Source of the DNA: Erythrophleum ivorense
Lineage: Eukaryota; Streptophyta; Magnoliopsida; Fabales; Fabaceae
Direction of reading: 5' to 3'
Assembly (NCBI GenBank): GCA_026724425.1
Contig: JAIUCV010000278.1
Span: forward strand, 930,001 to 994,000
DNA: 64,000 nucleotides
Position numbers and translations under genes: made by a program. The notes beneath the pieces are model-generated. The model ran no database searches and was not told where the DNA came from. It was given only the letters and a program-made list of their open reading frames with translations. How positions within the stretch are numbered: position 1 is the stretch's first letter; each line of letters opens with the position of its first letter. Positions 50,301-62,578 of the stretch are shown one piece after another.

Positions 50301-53300
50301 TTCTTCTAATGGTATTTCCTGAACTAAACTTTTTAAATCTTCATAGAACTTTACCTTGTGATGTTGTTCTAACCCTACTTGTAGTGCGTAAGTACTAATA
50401 ATATTAAAATTTTCTCTTTCCATTGCAAACTTTAATGCAATAATTTGATTTCTTACTTTTTTTACATTTACCACAATATTTTTTTTAAAACTTATCTACA
50501 ATTATACTTATTTCGTTTCTAGATTTAGCCTTGCCAATATACTAGAGTTTAAAATTTAAGGTGTCTAATTCTTTTACATTTTCTTTTACCCATTTGGTTT
50601 CTTGTAGGCACATAAAATTATTCCTCTTCCTAATTATAATATCTACTATTTTCGTTGACTTACTTGTAGATGTACCTGTATTCCAAATTTCAAAACGAAT
50701 TCTACTTTCATGAATTAACTTCTTTACCTATATTTATTCATGAAAATGTGGGAACTTTTACTTATTTTTTACTATACCCAAGCATCAATGCAGCGACTTT
50801 TGATCATTTGACACTCTATTCAAGTTATACAGCGTGTTGGTTACAGACAACGACCTAGCATTATCTCTAATACAACAATAATTCATGTCAACGACCTAGC
50901 TGAATTTTAAGCATGCTACACAAAAATTGGTGCATCTAACAGATCACATCTATATAGATAACTTCTGGAAAGAAATATTTTTAATCCAAAGGCAAACTAG
51001 TATCAAAGCTCAAAATTGGGCTTCATGGTCCTCTAGTCTGAAATCTATTTAGAGTATTTGACTCACCATATTATTCACCTTTCACATTTAAGCAAAACAT
51101 ACTAGAGTTCCATCCAACAATCCACTAAGAAATGCCTTTTAGGTCTGATAGCGGATTTTGGTGTTTATAGAAACACCTGCATGACATACCATTGTAAACA
51201 TTAGAAGCTCAGACTTACTTGATCAGCATTTCTTTGAGATTCTTCAACTACTTTTGATAAATCTTGAACACGCTTCTCATATAATTCCAGATTGGAAGTC
51301 TTAAAATTATTAGAAAGATCTCCTCCATTCACAGAACCATTAGCAGCAGATTGTGCTTTGGAATAACGGCACAACATTACATCATTTATATGCGTCTGAA
51401 GAGCTACACAAATTTCTTCGCCCTACAAAGAAGACAAACTGCCATTGAGGTAAAAGAACTCCAAAGTGAAAAAGTTGTTAATTGAATCCAAAATTAAGCA
51501 CTCATGTCATTGAAGGTGTTAATACCTGCTTGGTTTCAAACTGGAAAATGTGAAGAATGCCTGCAACTCGCATTTTAAAAAATACCGCAGTATTGCTACT
51601 TCCAAATTGCATTATGTCTCTTAACTCAGCTGAATGCAGATATTCTTTTGGTACCGGACGAAAAAAATGAACCTGTGGACAGTTGAACAAAAAAGAACAT
51701 ATAATTAAAAGCACAATAAGTACATCATATAAAAGTTCTATTTTTATCATCTTTCTTAGTCTTACCCCTCTCTTGTTAATGCCCAATACTATTCGTCCAG
51801 GCAAAAGCCCAATAGGATCATCAATCTTGCGAACATTGAAGAAGATTGAATTCCCATAAGGAAGTGTTCTCAATATGCGCAGGAATTGTTGTCTTGCATC
51901 ATCTTTTGTCAGATGTTCCTTTAAAAGGGACGAGCATCTTATATCACTAAACAAGAACTCAGCAGTATGTTTCATCAGTTGTAAAGATAAGTATGGCATT
52001 TGACATGCGTAGTTAAGGGCCAAAAAAATTATTAATAACACAAGCTTCAAATAGAAAATTTTCTCAGTGTCATTAATTACTAATTGAAGGTTAAATGGAC
52101 TCGGACATATCCTGGTCTCATACCAATGAACGATAACGAGAAAGGATGTCCAACTCCCATTCCCATTTCGCTCTTATGATTGCAATTTGCCTAGGTAGAA
52201 ATTGCTCCAGAAGTGAATTCCAGTCACTGAGAAATATAGAATCCTAGTAAGTCAAAGTCACAATAATATGAAAAATTGAATAGGAAATTTCACGTTCACT
52301 CGCTGGGATGATGATAATTTAAGTTATGACCCAGACAATTGCAAGATACTTTACAGCAAGATAAACATGGAAAATCACTTACGTGCATGATTCAGGAGCA
52401 CTAACAAATCCAATCTCAGCCAAGATTTGCAATGCTGATAGTTGGGCAGCATCTTCCCTTCCAACAGGATAATTACCCAAAGTATAATCATGTTGCAACT
52501 GTAACAATGTACCCAAGCGTCAATGTATTCAGAACTTAAGTAATAGTTTTATACATAAACTAGATATGCATCTATTAATTTTAAAGTAAGCATTTGTTCT
52601 TATCTTTGCTCAGAGAGCAGAGGATCAATTTTCAAATAGGATTTCATAATGAAAAGAAATACCTGTACATATGACAATTGCACGAACATTGGATCTGCTA
52701 CAGCTTCATCTGACTCCCGAAACAGCTTTTTCTTGAATATCAGTTTACAGTGCAAAATTTCTCCCTTGCTTCGATCTTTTGCTGCGTTAAATTCTGCCAG
52801 GAGATCGCCGATATATTTGTTATCATCTAACCCAGTGTACTCCTCTGAGTGACATTAAGAAAAGCAGTCAGATTACTGATTTCAACCAGTTTAATAATAC
52901 AGAAATCAAGAAGAGGGGAAGAGGCGTGCCAGTCCCAGGATCAGGTGATTTGGAGCCAGTAACAAATTTACGGCATTCAAAGAGACTAAAGCTAGAGTAC
53001 GTTGACAGTTTGATGATCCCTGCAAGTTCCTGAAGCAAATATGAAGTTGATTAATGAAAACAAGGGTTTACAGCTTGATAAAGTATGCAAGTGATTGACG
53101 GCATAAAGAAAACAAATTCCATCTCTCTTTACCCATAACTCCTTGGTTAAACCCACATAGCATCCATTTGTGAACCTAATTAGCCAAACATGAATTCATA
53201 AATGAGCATCTTGCCACAATTTAGAAGTCAATAAGTATGTAATGCAAGAAAAACAACACATCAAGAAAACGCCAATGATCGAATTTCTTACCATCAGTAT

Positions 53301-55975
53301 AATGCCAAAAATGGGTTGATTACAGTATCAGAATCTTAGGGGAAAAATAAAATATGCCATTGCCTGGAAGCATGAAATTAGCTGCATATATATTTCCTCC
53401 ATCAGATTCCATAAAAGACTAAATTTTGCTGTAACTTTTCTAATCACTTACACTCATGTCATTCCCCTCCTCCCCCTTAATCTGTTTTTCCCACCTGAAT
53501 TTTCTCATACTTCCATGATGTTGAATAGATTTACATCAGTTATAAATGCATGCAATTGCAGACAAAAGAAGAAAGGAATTTCAAAGCACCTCAACAGCAT
53601 CAGCAACCATTGTTGACATGTTATATGTAATTTCTTCAAAAGTTTCATCCAGGAAAAACACTATGGTTGTTAGCTTTCTCCCAGTTAACAGAGCTTCAAT
53701 CTCCTCACGCCCAGGTACTATATGCCTGGGACCAGCCTTGACAGAGCACTTCAAAGCATTCAATGTATTTAATGCAAGAGCTTGAATCTCAGAATCAGAA
53801 CTCACACCATGTGCTACATTATGAACATATTCTGATAGATATCCCCCAATGTCTTTACTAGGAGGCATGGAGGAGGCACACAAATACATTAGCTCCCATG
53901 CTTTAATCAGGCATGACCTGATTTTGAGACAAGAGAGGTATTTACATTTAGCACAGAAAACACAGGGATTACAGCTTCAAACTAGGCAACATAAAGAATG
54001 ATACTCAAAACTAAAATTTGTATACCTCTCGGGGTTATTTCTTGTTTGTTTTGATATCTGAACGAAAATTTCATCTCGGAGTTCTGACCGCTTCAAACAG
54101 TGCTTGTATAGTTTCCCTGCAAGCTCAACTCGTTCGTCTAGGCTTAATGGATTTGCATGATCAGATGAATCAACTCCCATATATTTCAAAATTATCTGGA
54201 ATAATTTTGTTGCCCGGCTTACCAAATCACCATTAATTCTAAGCAATGATGTTGGTATTGGATCCTATTAGATTTTGTGAGTCAGCTCTTCATGTGTTTA
54301 GAAATTCAGACCACACATACTTTGGTGGAACTGATATTATATTACCTTTTGGAAACACAGCATGTCCTCAAATGTAAATTTCTCTCTGACTTGAGAACCT
54401 GCAGATCTTTTAGGAAAAAATCCACGTTTTCCAGCAGATTGAATTTGCTTCTGTATTAATCTTAAAAATCCATCCACCTATAACAAACAATATTAAGAAA
54501 ATATTGGTTATATCAAAAAATGACCATGCACATAAAGCAAGATTCTAAATAAATTATTATCGACTTGGATGTTTAGTTGCACAAAAATTATGAAGACACA
54601 AACTGAATAATCTTTTAGCATATTGCAGCTAGATTAGAATACATACTGTCCCACCTGGAATCTGTCAATCAAGGGTACAGCTCCAGCGAGTTCTGCTGGA
54701 ATAGCCATAGATAGAGTTGCCGGCGTACTGCAGCAAACAAATCAAGCACTGGGTTTCAAACTTGAGAGGGTCGTACATGAGTAAACAAATTCATCCTCAC
54801 TTCTCTTAAAACTAGCCACTCAGTTCAAGGGCCAAAGGTGGAAAAGTAGGTTGTAAAGAATATGGTTAGCCATTGTCAATAAGGACGGTGAATGCAAGAG
54901 GAAAAAGGAAAAAAAGAAAAAGAAAAAGGGTGCTCACAGAGAAAAGGTTACAAAGGCTTGGCTAGAGCTCTAAGCTCTGTTTCAAAGTTTTAAATGCAGT
55001 GTAGGATCCTCTTTTGGAGAAAATTAAAAATAATAAGAGCTATTCCGGTATAGAACTAGTATTTAAAAAAAGAAAAGAAAACATGCGAGGTAATAAGTTA
55101 AATTTGCCAATTTGGTTTAGAAAGCTTGACAAGATCCTGTGTTTCAGGAATCAAAATTGGCTTCTATCCCAAATCCTGAAAAGTGACAACTGGTCAAGCC
55201 ATAACATTTCCAATATGTCCTATAATTCAGAAATATGCATATTATAATGTTCAGACACCCAGTTCTCCTAAAACTTCATCCTCACTTCTCTTAAAACTAG
55301 CCACTCACTTCAAGGGCCAAAAAGTGGAAAAGTATGTTGTAAAGAATAAGGTTGGCCATTGTCAATAAAAACGGTGAATGCAAGAAAAAAAATGTGTGCA
55401 TACAGATAAAAGGTTACAAAGGCTGGATTAGAGCTCCAAGCTCTGCTTCAAAGTTTCAAATGCAGAGCGGGATCCTCTTTTGGAGAAACTTAAAAATAAT
55501 AAGAGCTATTATGGTATAGAACTAGTCTTTAAAAAAGAAAAGAAAAGATGTAGGTTAATAAGTTAAATTGGCCAATTTGGTTTAGAAAATTTGACAAGAT
55601 CCGATGTTTCAAGAATCAAAATTTGCTTCTATCCCAAATCCTGAAAAGTGGCAACTAGTCAAGCGGTAACATTTCCAGTATGCCCTATAATTCAGAAAAT
55701 ATGCATATTAGATTCTCCAAAGGGAAAAAAAAATACTGAACACTACAATATCAATCATAATTTTAATAATTTCCTTTTATCTTCATAGGAAATGATGATA
55801 CTCACGGTGGTGCAAAATTGGAGCTATCACTGTCATAGTCATCGCCATTGCTGATTGTGGCATAGTTGTGGACAGGAGTATCCTCATTGCCATTGCGAGA
55901 GCTAAATAAAGATCTGTTTGTCCTTTCACTTTGGGCCATGGATGGTGGCATATCAATGGTTACTTTGCTTAGCAT
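44305..55975 (-). CDS. KCBP: Kinesin-like calmodulin-binding protein (KCBP/ZWICHEL, kinesin-14)
   Basis: The protein is a minus-end-directed microtubule motor acting in trichome shaping, cortical microtubule-actin crosstalk and the division plane. Twenty-three exons join into 1274 residues, close to the family length. Domains in order: MyTH4 (about 110-275), FERM (about 280-590), coiled coil (about 620-890), motor (about 893-1220) with P-loop GQTGSGKT (979-986), switch I N-E-E-S-S-R-S-H (1092-1099) and switch II D-L-T-G-S-E (1125-1130), then a basic amphipathic calmodulin-binding helix around 1230-1247 and an acidic tail. Calcium-calmodulin or KIC binding there blocks microtubule binding in relatives. 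The start at 55975 follows an in-frame TGA; Met9 (T-I-D-M-P-P) is an alternative. Switch II has Thr where kinesins usually have Ala. Every exon junction keeps frame, so I regard it as intact. Confidence 0.95.
45491..45690 (-). repeat. Tandem 100-bp duplication covering the 3' part of KCBP exon 20
   Basis: Two adjacent units, 45491-45590 and 45591-45690, are about 85-90 percent alike by eye. The right unit contains the end of exon 20 and its donor. The left unit, now in intron 20, keeps an open exon-like segment (L-V-D-I-L-L-P-K) and a donor GTAATG. If spliced in after exon 20 through a TAAG acceptor, it would read CAC-TTG-TAG, an immediate stop. Confidence 0.75.
47814..50898 (-). mobile_element. 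RTE-type LINE inserted in KCBP intron 12, inactivated
   Basis: The 13-mer GCTGAATTTTAAG flanks the element perfectly at 47801-47813 and 50899-50911. Read on the minus strand, the 5' part holds an apurinic-type endonuclease: L-Q-E-T-K-W near 50590-50610, then a 196-codon frame at 49884-50474 with L-I-T-Y-K-S and S-Q-I-D-F-F-L-I. The reverse transcriptase follows with the catalytic F-A-D-D at 48612-48623. The 3' end carries a TTG-rich tail (47814-47840 on the plus strand), typical of RTE/BovB-clade elements rather than a poly-A tail. At about 3.1 kb it is near full length. Stops and shifts abound, so it is dead. It explains the unusual length of this KCBP intron. Confidence 0.87.
54790..55708. 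repeat. Tandem duplication of about 460 bp in KCBP intron 1, offset 485 bp
   Basis: Unit 1 (54790-55246) and unit 2 (55275-55708) both begin TTCATCCTCACTTCTCTTAA, share AGTTTAAA/AGTTTCAAATGCAG and GATCCTCTTTTGGAGAAA, and end near ATATGCATATTA. They differ by scattered point changes and small indels. The duplication is non-coding. Confidence 0.85.
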
Positions 55976-56620
55976 AACTGATCAACTGAAATGAGCCTAC
56001 CTCACTTCAACAACTCTCTTTTTTGCCGCTTTAACCTCCTCAAGTACGCTACAGGATAAAAATTTAAACGTAAGTAAAAATTAAAAAATGGCTAATATGT
56101 TAAAACTTATGCTCAGAATGAAAAACAGAGAAGAATAAACCAGTTATCAGATACATGTTAATGATGCACAAGCCCACTAATCGAAATGCTAAAACTTGAA
56201 ACTTGAAAGTACAAGATCGGCAAGTGTCAAGCTTTCAACCGGAAACACAACTTCAACTACTTCAGTTTTCCCTGTGGATGCCCCCATTATGGCGTTAACG
56301 CACTGAATTGCACTCAAAGAAAACAGATATTGCACAAATCAAAATCCCACCTTTCAATCAGCAATGAAGCAATGGCAACAAAGATATAGTGTCTGAAATA
56401 GTTGTAGGGCGAGGCGAGAGAGTCCGTAATACTCCACCTCTGTATTTTGATAAAGGAAGAAAGAGATGGGTGAAGTCAATCGCAGTCCATTATCACAGTT
56501 CTTACAATGAGCTAAACGAGAAGAAACTGATTTGAGTTTGTGGAAGTGAGAGAAAGTCACGAGAGCATATAAATGCCAAGGACTGGACAACGATCAGCCT
56601 TCTTTTTACTGAAACTTCTG
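55976..56620 (-). promoter_or_regulatory. KCBP 5' untranslated and proximal upstream region
   Basis: A stretch with moderate GC and pyrimidine- or purine-rich patches (around 56430-56475) lies just upstream of the KCBP start and is likely to contain its non-coding first exon and promoter. A 78-codon minus-strand frame at 56354-56590 has no recognisable domain. No TATA box could be assigned with confidence. Confidence 0.4.
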
Positions 56621-59550
56621 AAGATTAAGAAAGAAAGAAACCAATTTTTCTAATGTTCTTTTACTTCAAAATTTTCCCAGTTGGAGCCAATAATCCAGTA
56701 AGTAATACGGTCCAATGAACATTCTTATAATCTGAAATGGATAGGGCAAAGCTGCCAGTCTTCTTCATTCTTATTAAATTTTGATAAGATAAAAAATAAA
56801 TTAAATCAGGGTAGATATAAAATTCTCCCAGCCAAAAACAACCTTTTTTTTTTTTGCTTATGCGAAATATATGTTATGAGCATCATATTCTTGCGATCTT
56901 TTTGCATTTTTTCCTACATTCTTAAAATATTACCTCATGGCCTATGTCGTTCGAATAGCATAAAGTAGAAATAATGTGTGCATAATTTGAGGGAGCTACT
57001 GTGGGACCCCGACCTTTCTGCTCCTTTGTTCCCATGGAGGAGGTGGGAAGAGGCCAAAGGACATTGCTGCCAACAACATCACTGCAAAAGATCCGCTTAG
57101 ATTTGGACCTTACATTTATATTTCTTACGCCAACTCCCTAAATTATGTATGAATTTTTTATATGATCTACTAAATTATAGTACTTAATTTGTTTTTTTAA
57201 TCAAATCCATACAATTAAATTTACAAAAACATATTCAGTTGAAACTGTACGTGTCTCTTGGTTTTATAATCATTTATGTTTTCTTCTATTTGAAATTGAA
57301 ATATCTCTTTTTTTTTGGAGGGACAATAAGAGCTTGTACTCTGTTTTTTAAAATGTTACTTACACTCATTTTGAATGAAGTTCAAATCTCAATCATCTTA
57401 ACTAATCATTTGGGTATTTTAGTGTTTCCCTGTGAACCTGGTGAAAGAAAATAAGTGATATCTGTATGTTTTATTTGAAGTGCTGGGGTAGAAACAAGTG
57501 CTAAAACTATAATTTTGTTTTCTCTTTCAAAATACTTTTTTCACATTTTCAAGCATAGATATCGTTTTGCGTAAATTTATTGAATTTTAACCGATGTACT
57601 TTAAGTGATAACACTAACGAAGCACATTTTAATTGTCCCCTGCCTTCTTTGTTTTTCCAGCGAAATAAGGGGAAAAAATGTCCTAAGGCATTTCATAGCA
57701 TATCGTTTTAATGTTTGTGGAGTTATGCTTTAGGTTTCCAAATGAATTGAGGGGTGTTAGATCTTACAATCATATAATTAAAAATGACAATAATTATTTT
57801 TTTATTATAGAATATATCTATTCTGTATAATTTTATTTAGATGCAATATTTATAGTTGTATAAAGAACAAGTAAACAATTATTTCCAATGACAAACTATT
57901 AAAAATACGACAAAGAGCATCTTAATTGCTGGATTCAGTATATGCTATAAAACCACAAATGTTTTTCCTAACTCCTCACGTAAAAGACAAATAATTGATT
58001 AAATAAAATAAAGAAAAATGCAAGGCTAATGATTTGATAACTTGCATGTATCTTATGATGTCTTGCTCTACGAAGTTACTGAAGTAAGCAATAGACTACT
58101 TGTTCTGACTACTATCAACTTGTCTCTATATATTACGATGGGACAGAATTGTAGATGATAAAATAACCATGTTAAGTATATAAATAAAGGGAAAACAATG
58201 AAATGAACTCATTCACGAAAAGCAAAATAAACAAAGGAATTTATGACAGCTAGTGTTGCATGACCTATTAAATTGCTGAGGTTGCCGGCTTGGGATTGTA
58301 AAAATGCTGAAAAAAACAGTTTCTAGAGATCGGAAAGAGAGAAGGAAAAATGGGTTTAATTAACATGAAGTTATATGGTTCACGAGGATGGCCAGTGTGA
58401 CTGAATATTTCAAGCCCTAATTGAGCTATTCTTGAGTTAGGAAAAATTATCCAAAACGACTAAAACTTTTTCAAATAAAATTTTAAATTATTTTCAAGAA
58501 TTAAGGACTTAATTTTTTCACCAAAGAGACGAAAATGCTTTCATAACTTCGTTGGTAAATCACAACGCGGATGTCCTACTTTCTTTCTTTCCCATTGACC
58601 GTCTCATTTGCTTTGACTTCCCTTGCTCCCTTCTCAAATTATCTTTGCTCCCATCGGTGACTTCTCCTTCCCATTTAGTTTTGCTACTTTTTTTCTTTTA
58701 TCATTAAACTTTCCATTGTCGGTAAAAGGCGTCGATTCCATTTTCAATTTCTCTGCTCAATGATATTTCTTTGCTCTCTTAGGGTATGCATTCTATTCAA
58801 AGAAGGTTGCACATAAATTTTTGTAAAACCCTAGACATCATACTTAATGTTTGTGATAATTACTTATGCTTAGCATTAGAGATTTTTGTTGACCCTCAGA
58901 GGAACTAAGGAGGTTAGAATGTTCCAAATTTGAACTCAATGTGATTTGTTATTCAGACAGCCTTTGTTAATAATGTAATTAGTCATTAATAGCATATTGT
59001 AGGAATGTTTAGTGGTTTGACAATTGGTAAATATATTGCAATTTTTTACAATATCCTCTAAACACTATGCTAGAAGATTATAGGACTTGGGAACTGCAGT
59101 TATATTTGTCATAAATTTTTCTTTACTTCCTTTCTTTCTTAAAACATGAATTTTATGCTAAGTGCCTATCATCATTCACATTTTTATATTTATAAACTTC
59201 TCTCTTTCCATTGATTTTTGATAGCAAAGTTGGACCTTTTATTAATACCAATGTTGTCAGTGGTTGTGATTATACTATCACATAGTCTTGATTTTGATTG
59301 GCCTTGATTTGTAGTAATTAATGGTAATTTTCAACTTAAAGCCTGGGTAATTTTGCTAAAAATGTATTGTAATTATCTAAAATAATAACATCCCTAAAAT
59401 CCCTTATGATATTGATATAGTTGTAAAGTAGTAATAATTTTCCTAAAACTTAATAATAATTTGTATAATAAAGTTAGAAGTGTTTTCAACTTTTTTTAAA
59501 ATTCCTCCTAAGCATACTAAAATATAGAAGTAACTTTTTTAAAAATAATT
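56621..59550. other. Intergenic spacer right of KCBP
   Basis: No supported gene. A pyrimidine-rich stretch at 58570-58760 (CTTCCCTTGCTCCCTTCTC) resembles a 5' leader, but no coding region follows it. From about 59380 short phrases of the type GTAACTTTTTTAAAA begin to recur and continue past the LINE fragment to about 60260. Confidence 0.4.
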
Positions 59551-59563
59551 TGTAACTTTGTGA

Positions 59564-59877
59564 TAGGAGTAAAAATAACAATAACAACAACAACAACAAC
59601 AATAACAAAGTCTTTTATACTAAGTGAGATTGATTACATGGATCAATTGACACCATATAATTATATCATAAATCATATTCTTAGACAAACTATTTAAGTT
59701 TAAATTTCTCTTAATGGTTTTTCCTATAATTTTTTTTACTTTCCTTCTACCTCTAATTATTGGACTACTCTCCTTCTGATCTACTCTCCTGATTGGGGTT
59801 CCAATAAGTCTCCTCGACACATGCCCAAATCATTTAAGTTGCGATTCTACAATCTTTTCTATAATAAGTGCGACCTT

Positions 59878-59950
<73 letters not shown>

Positions 59951-60113
59951 ATGCATTCATTTATAATCTTATATTGTCTAGTGTGTCCACTCATCCAATA
60001 CAAAATTTTCATCTCCACAATATTGAGCTTATTCTTTTGTTGACTTTTTATTACTAAACACTCAGTCCTATACAACATTGCAAGTCTTATAATTATGCGG
60101 TGGAATTTACCCT
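59564..60113 (-). mobile_element. 5'-truncated RTE-type LINE with 11-bp target duplication
   Basis: TAACTTTGTGA occurs at 59553-59563 and 60114-60124. The insert starts on the plus strand with an ACAACAACAACA run, the complement of a TTG tail, followed by sequence similar to the 3' end of the intronic LINE at 47814-50898 (ACATGGATCAATTGACACCA against ATATGGATCAATCGAATTAT). The minus-strand frame 59620-59820 resembles the C-terminal tail of the LINE polyprotein (R-R-L-I-G-T-P-I-R-R-V-D-Q). Only about 550 bp remain, as expected from abortive reverse transcription. Confidence 0.8.
59880..59949. repeat. (CT)n microsatellite inside the truncated LINE
   Basis: About 35 uninterrupted CT units are present. 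The position corresponds to the short TTTCTCTTTA stretch of the intronic LINE copy at about 48111-48120, so the tract expanded after or around insertion. Frames on both strands through it are artefacts. Confidence 0.92.
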
Positions 60114-60124
60114 TAACTTTGTGA

Positions 60125-60994
60125 CAGTTAAAAATCTAGTAGTAATTCTTAATTGTTGTGACAAAGTTAAAAATGCATTGTAACTTTTGTAAAAGTGCCT
60201 TGTAAGTTCTCTAAAATATTGAAGTAACTTTTCTAAAAGTACATTATAACTTTGAAACACTTTCAAACTTAGTTTTTTTTTGTTATACCTTATGTATTTT
60301 CCCACTAGAGGTAATTAAAATAGTGATTGTTCAACTTTCTTATTAAGTTAATTAAGATAATTTTCGTGTTGCATGGAGGAAATAAAGTATCATGAAAGAT
60401 AAGGATCAAGTCTCACACAAATATAAATCAGGATTACAAAAGTTTAAGTAATGATTTTTATTTATTTACTATTGTGTTTATGATTCATTTATAAGGAAGA
60501 ATTTTACCCCAAGAACAAAAAAAAAACAAAGGACAAATTAATGTTAAAAAAGTAGCAAACATAATTGTTGTAGAGCAAATGAGATCCAAAATATGGTATA
60601 AGGAAATGAAATATTGTTTGTTATCTCTTTTACATGGGAATGTCGCACTACTAAAAGAATGACAAAAATTGAAACTTAGTAAGAAGAAGATATATCATGA
60701 TAAAGTTGACAAAGAGTGAGGGGTGCACAAAAAGGAGCATCTTCCAACAAGTTTAAGGATAAGGAAATGATATTCACAATTTTGCATCCTTGTATGCCTT
60801 GTTTCAATGAGTTTGTTTATTATAAATAATTTATTTCTATTCTGTAGGTAGCAAATTACAAGGTGCTTTCCCTTTCAATTCAACGAAGTTACAGAATTCA
60901 TAAAAAATAACATTGTGCTAAACATGATAGTGGAGGAAATGAGATTTGGGAATTTAACGGATTTGGCATGCCATACCTTATTAAGGAAGTTATG
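60125..60994. other. AT-rich spacer
   Basis: Degenerate repeats of the GTAACTTTTGTAAAAGTGC type continue to about 60260. Nothing coding was recognised in the remainder. Confidence 0.4.
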
Positions 60995-61002
60995 TATCGA
61001 GC

Positions 61003-61604
61003 ATGGTAATAAAAATTGGACTAGACTAGCCAATTCAACTTGTAAACCAGTGAACTGGACCATGGTTTGATTTGGAAAAGCCTAAAACCAATGGCTCCAA
61101 GTATTAGTCAATGGTGGTAAAAAATAGGGTTTAACTAACTAGTTTTGGATGAAAATCATTACTTTTTTGTTGGTTGAATCAGCCTTCCTTATTACATTAG
61201 ACAAAATTACTTTTGCCAAATTCGAACCCTGTCCCTTAAGCCTTTGGGTACAATAGATGCTGCTTCACCTACAAGATTTTCTTATCATATACATGTAACT
61301 GCTTTAATATATATATATATACATATTAAATATTCCTTCCAAAATTTGTGAATGGAGCTAAGGGATTCAAACCCCAAACCATGAAAAATGTAACACAGTG
61401 GCCAAATCTCCTACATCAAGTGTTTGGAGGTGAATGCAAACTTTTATGTAAATATACTTATAAAATAATGCTAAAATTATATAATATATGTATTTATTTA
61501 TTTATTACCATTAGTTTAACCATAGTTTAATTACGGTCAAACCAATAAATCTTGAACTAATACTTTTACCGATTCAGTGATTAGTCCAGTTTTAAAAACA
61601 TTGG
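61003..61604. mobile_element. hAT-like MITE with 8-bp target duplication (602 bp)
   Basis: Left flank TATCGAGC (60995-61002) and right flank TATCGAAC (61605-61612) match at 7 of 8 bases. The left end ATGGTAATAAAAATTGGAC and the reverse-complemented right end CCAATGTTTTTAAAACTGGAC are similar. Subterminal GAACTGGACCATGGTTTG- and ACCATAGTTTAATTACGG-like words recall the common plant MITEs that read 'ggaccgg...ggtttgaccgg'. No coding capacity remains. Confidence 0.65.
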
Positions 61605-61612
61605 TATCGAAC

Positions 61613-62570
61613 TTGTTAAGGTATGCTGTAGGGTATTAAGGATATGTACAGAAGATTCATTAACTTCGCACACAACTTTGCTTAAGAACTATTGACGTTC
61701 TAAACATAATTTGTAAGGCCTAATGACCAATGGGATGCCATAGGGAATATCAAGGGTACACACCTAGCAATATGGTAAATAATAAGCAATAAAAAGGAGA
61801 ATAGGTATCTGGATTGCATGGGAATGCATTTACTAGTGATGATACCTCACTGGATGAGTCTTCCAAAAGTGATGGTAGGTTTCTCCTCAAGAAGAGGAAG
61901 ACACCTGATGCCGCTAGCTAACTAGACGATGTTTTGCCAGTGCCATAACCTCTTTATAGGTTAGTGAGACCTCATAAGGGTGTGAAGTGGTCATCATGTG
62001 TGGAGAAACATATGAACACATAGAAAGAAAAGGAAAAGAAGAAAATATATAAATGTTGCACTGCATGGGCAAACAGGGATCGTTAAGTTTTTCCGATGGT
62101 TTTATTTTGTGTTGTTAAATATAGATTTTCATGTATTTGCATTAGTGAAAATGCTTTATCCTTCATCAGGACCATAATTGATATGTTCAACTTTTACCTC
62201 ACTCCAATTGAGTGTCAATGCCTGGGCGAAGAAAGTGGATTAGCCCATCTGTGACTTTAACTTGTGCTTACCTTTGGGTATTATAATGCTTTAGTTGGTT
62301 ATTACTTTATGTTTGCTTTGCTTGATTGTTTGTAAATGGTAATAATGATGCCAAGAATGCTGATAAAAAACCAAAAGTAGGAGAACTTTACTATCATGCA
62401 ACATATATTGGGTGAGTATTTCATGGTAACTAATCTAGTCTTTTCCTTGATGTCATTTTTTTAAGTCATTTACTAAAATTCCTAGCCTAATATAATCTAA
62501 TAATTGTATGTCTATAAAATTAATGGTGTAGAGAAATTTCCAAAAACCGCAAAGACTATTCAAAATGGAT
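61613..62570. other. Spacer without recognised features
   Basis: Slightly less AT-rich than the neighbours, with no open frame of note. The part around 61840-62000 could be transposon-derived, but I could not assign it. Confidence 0.35.
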
Positions 62571-62578
62571 GATGTCGT

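Larger units (their letters stand above)
44305..55975 (-). other. KCBP: KCBP exon map and splice sites
   Basis: Coding exons in transcript order: 55975-55806, 54727-54655, 54477-54346, 54264-54026, 53917-53590, 53029-52930, 52844-52663, 52498-52383, 52226-52124, 51918-51766, 51672-51526, 51422-51219, 47675-47511, 47431-47327, 47213-47073, 46977-46783, 46640-46514, 46416-46214, 46099-45917, 45713-45618, 45215-45018, 44867-44596, 44497-44305. The lengths sum to 3825 nt including TAG. Introns are GT-AG except after exon 6 (donor ACTG/GCACGC at 52929) and exon 18 (donor AAGG/GCACGT at 46213), which need GC donors to keep the conserved protein. Exon 16 could instead start 6 nt earlier. A non-coding first exon probably lies right of 55975 but was not placed. 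Confidence 0.85.

Noticed and set aside
49884..50474. 196-codon minus-strand frame as a host gene inside KCBP
   Set aside because: Its sequence is a LINE endonuclease, and it lies between the two 13-bp target duplications.
59821..60078. Frames of Ser-Leu or Arg-Glu repeats on both strands
   Set aside because: They are translations of a (CT)n microsatellite.
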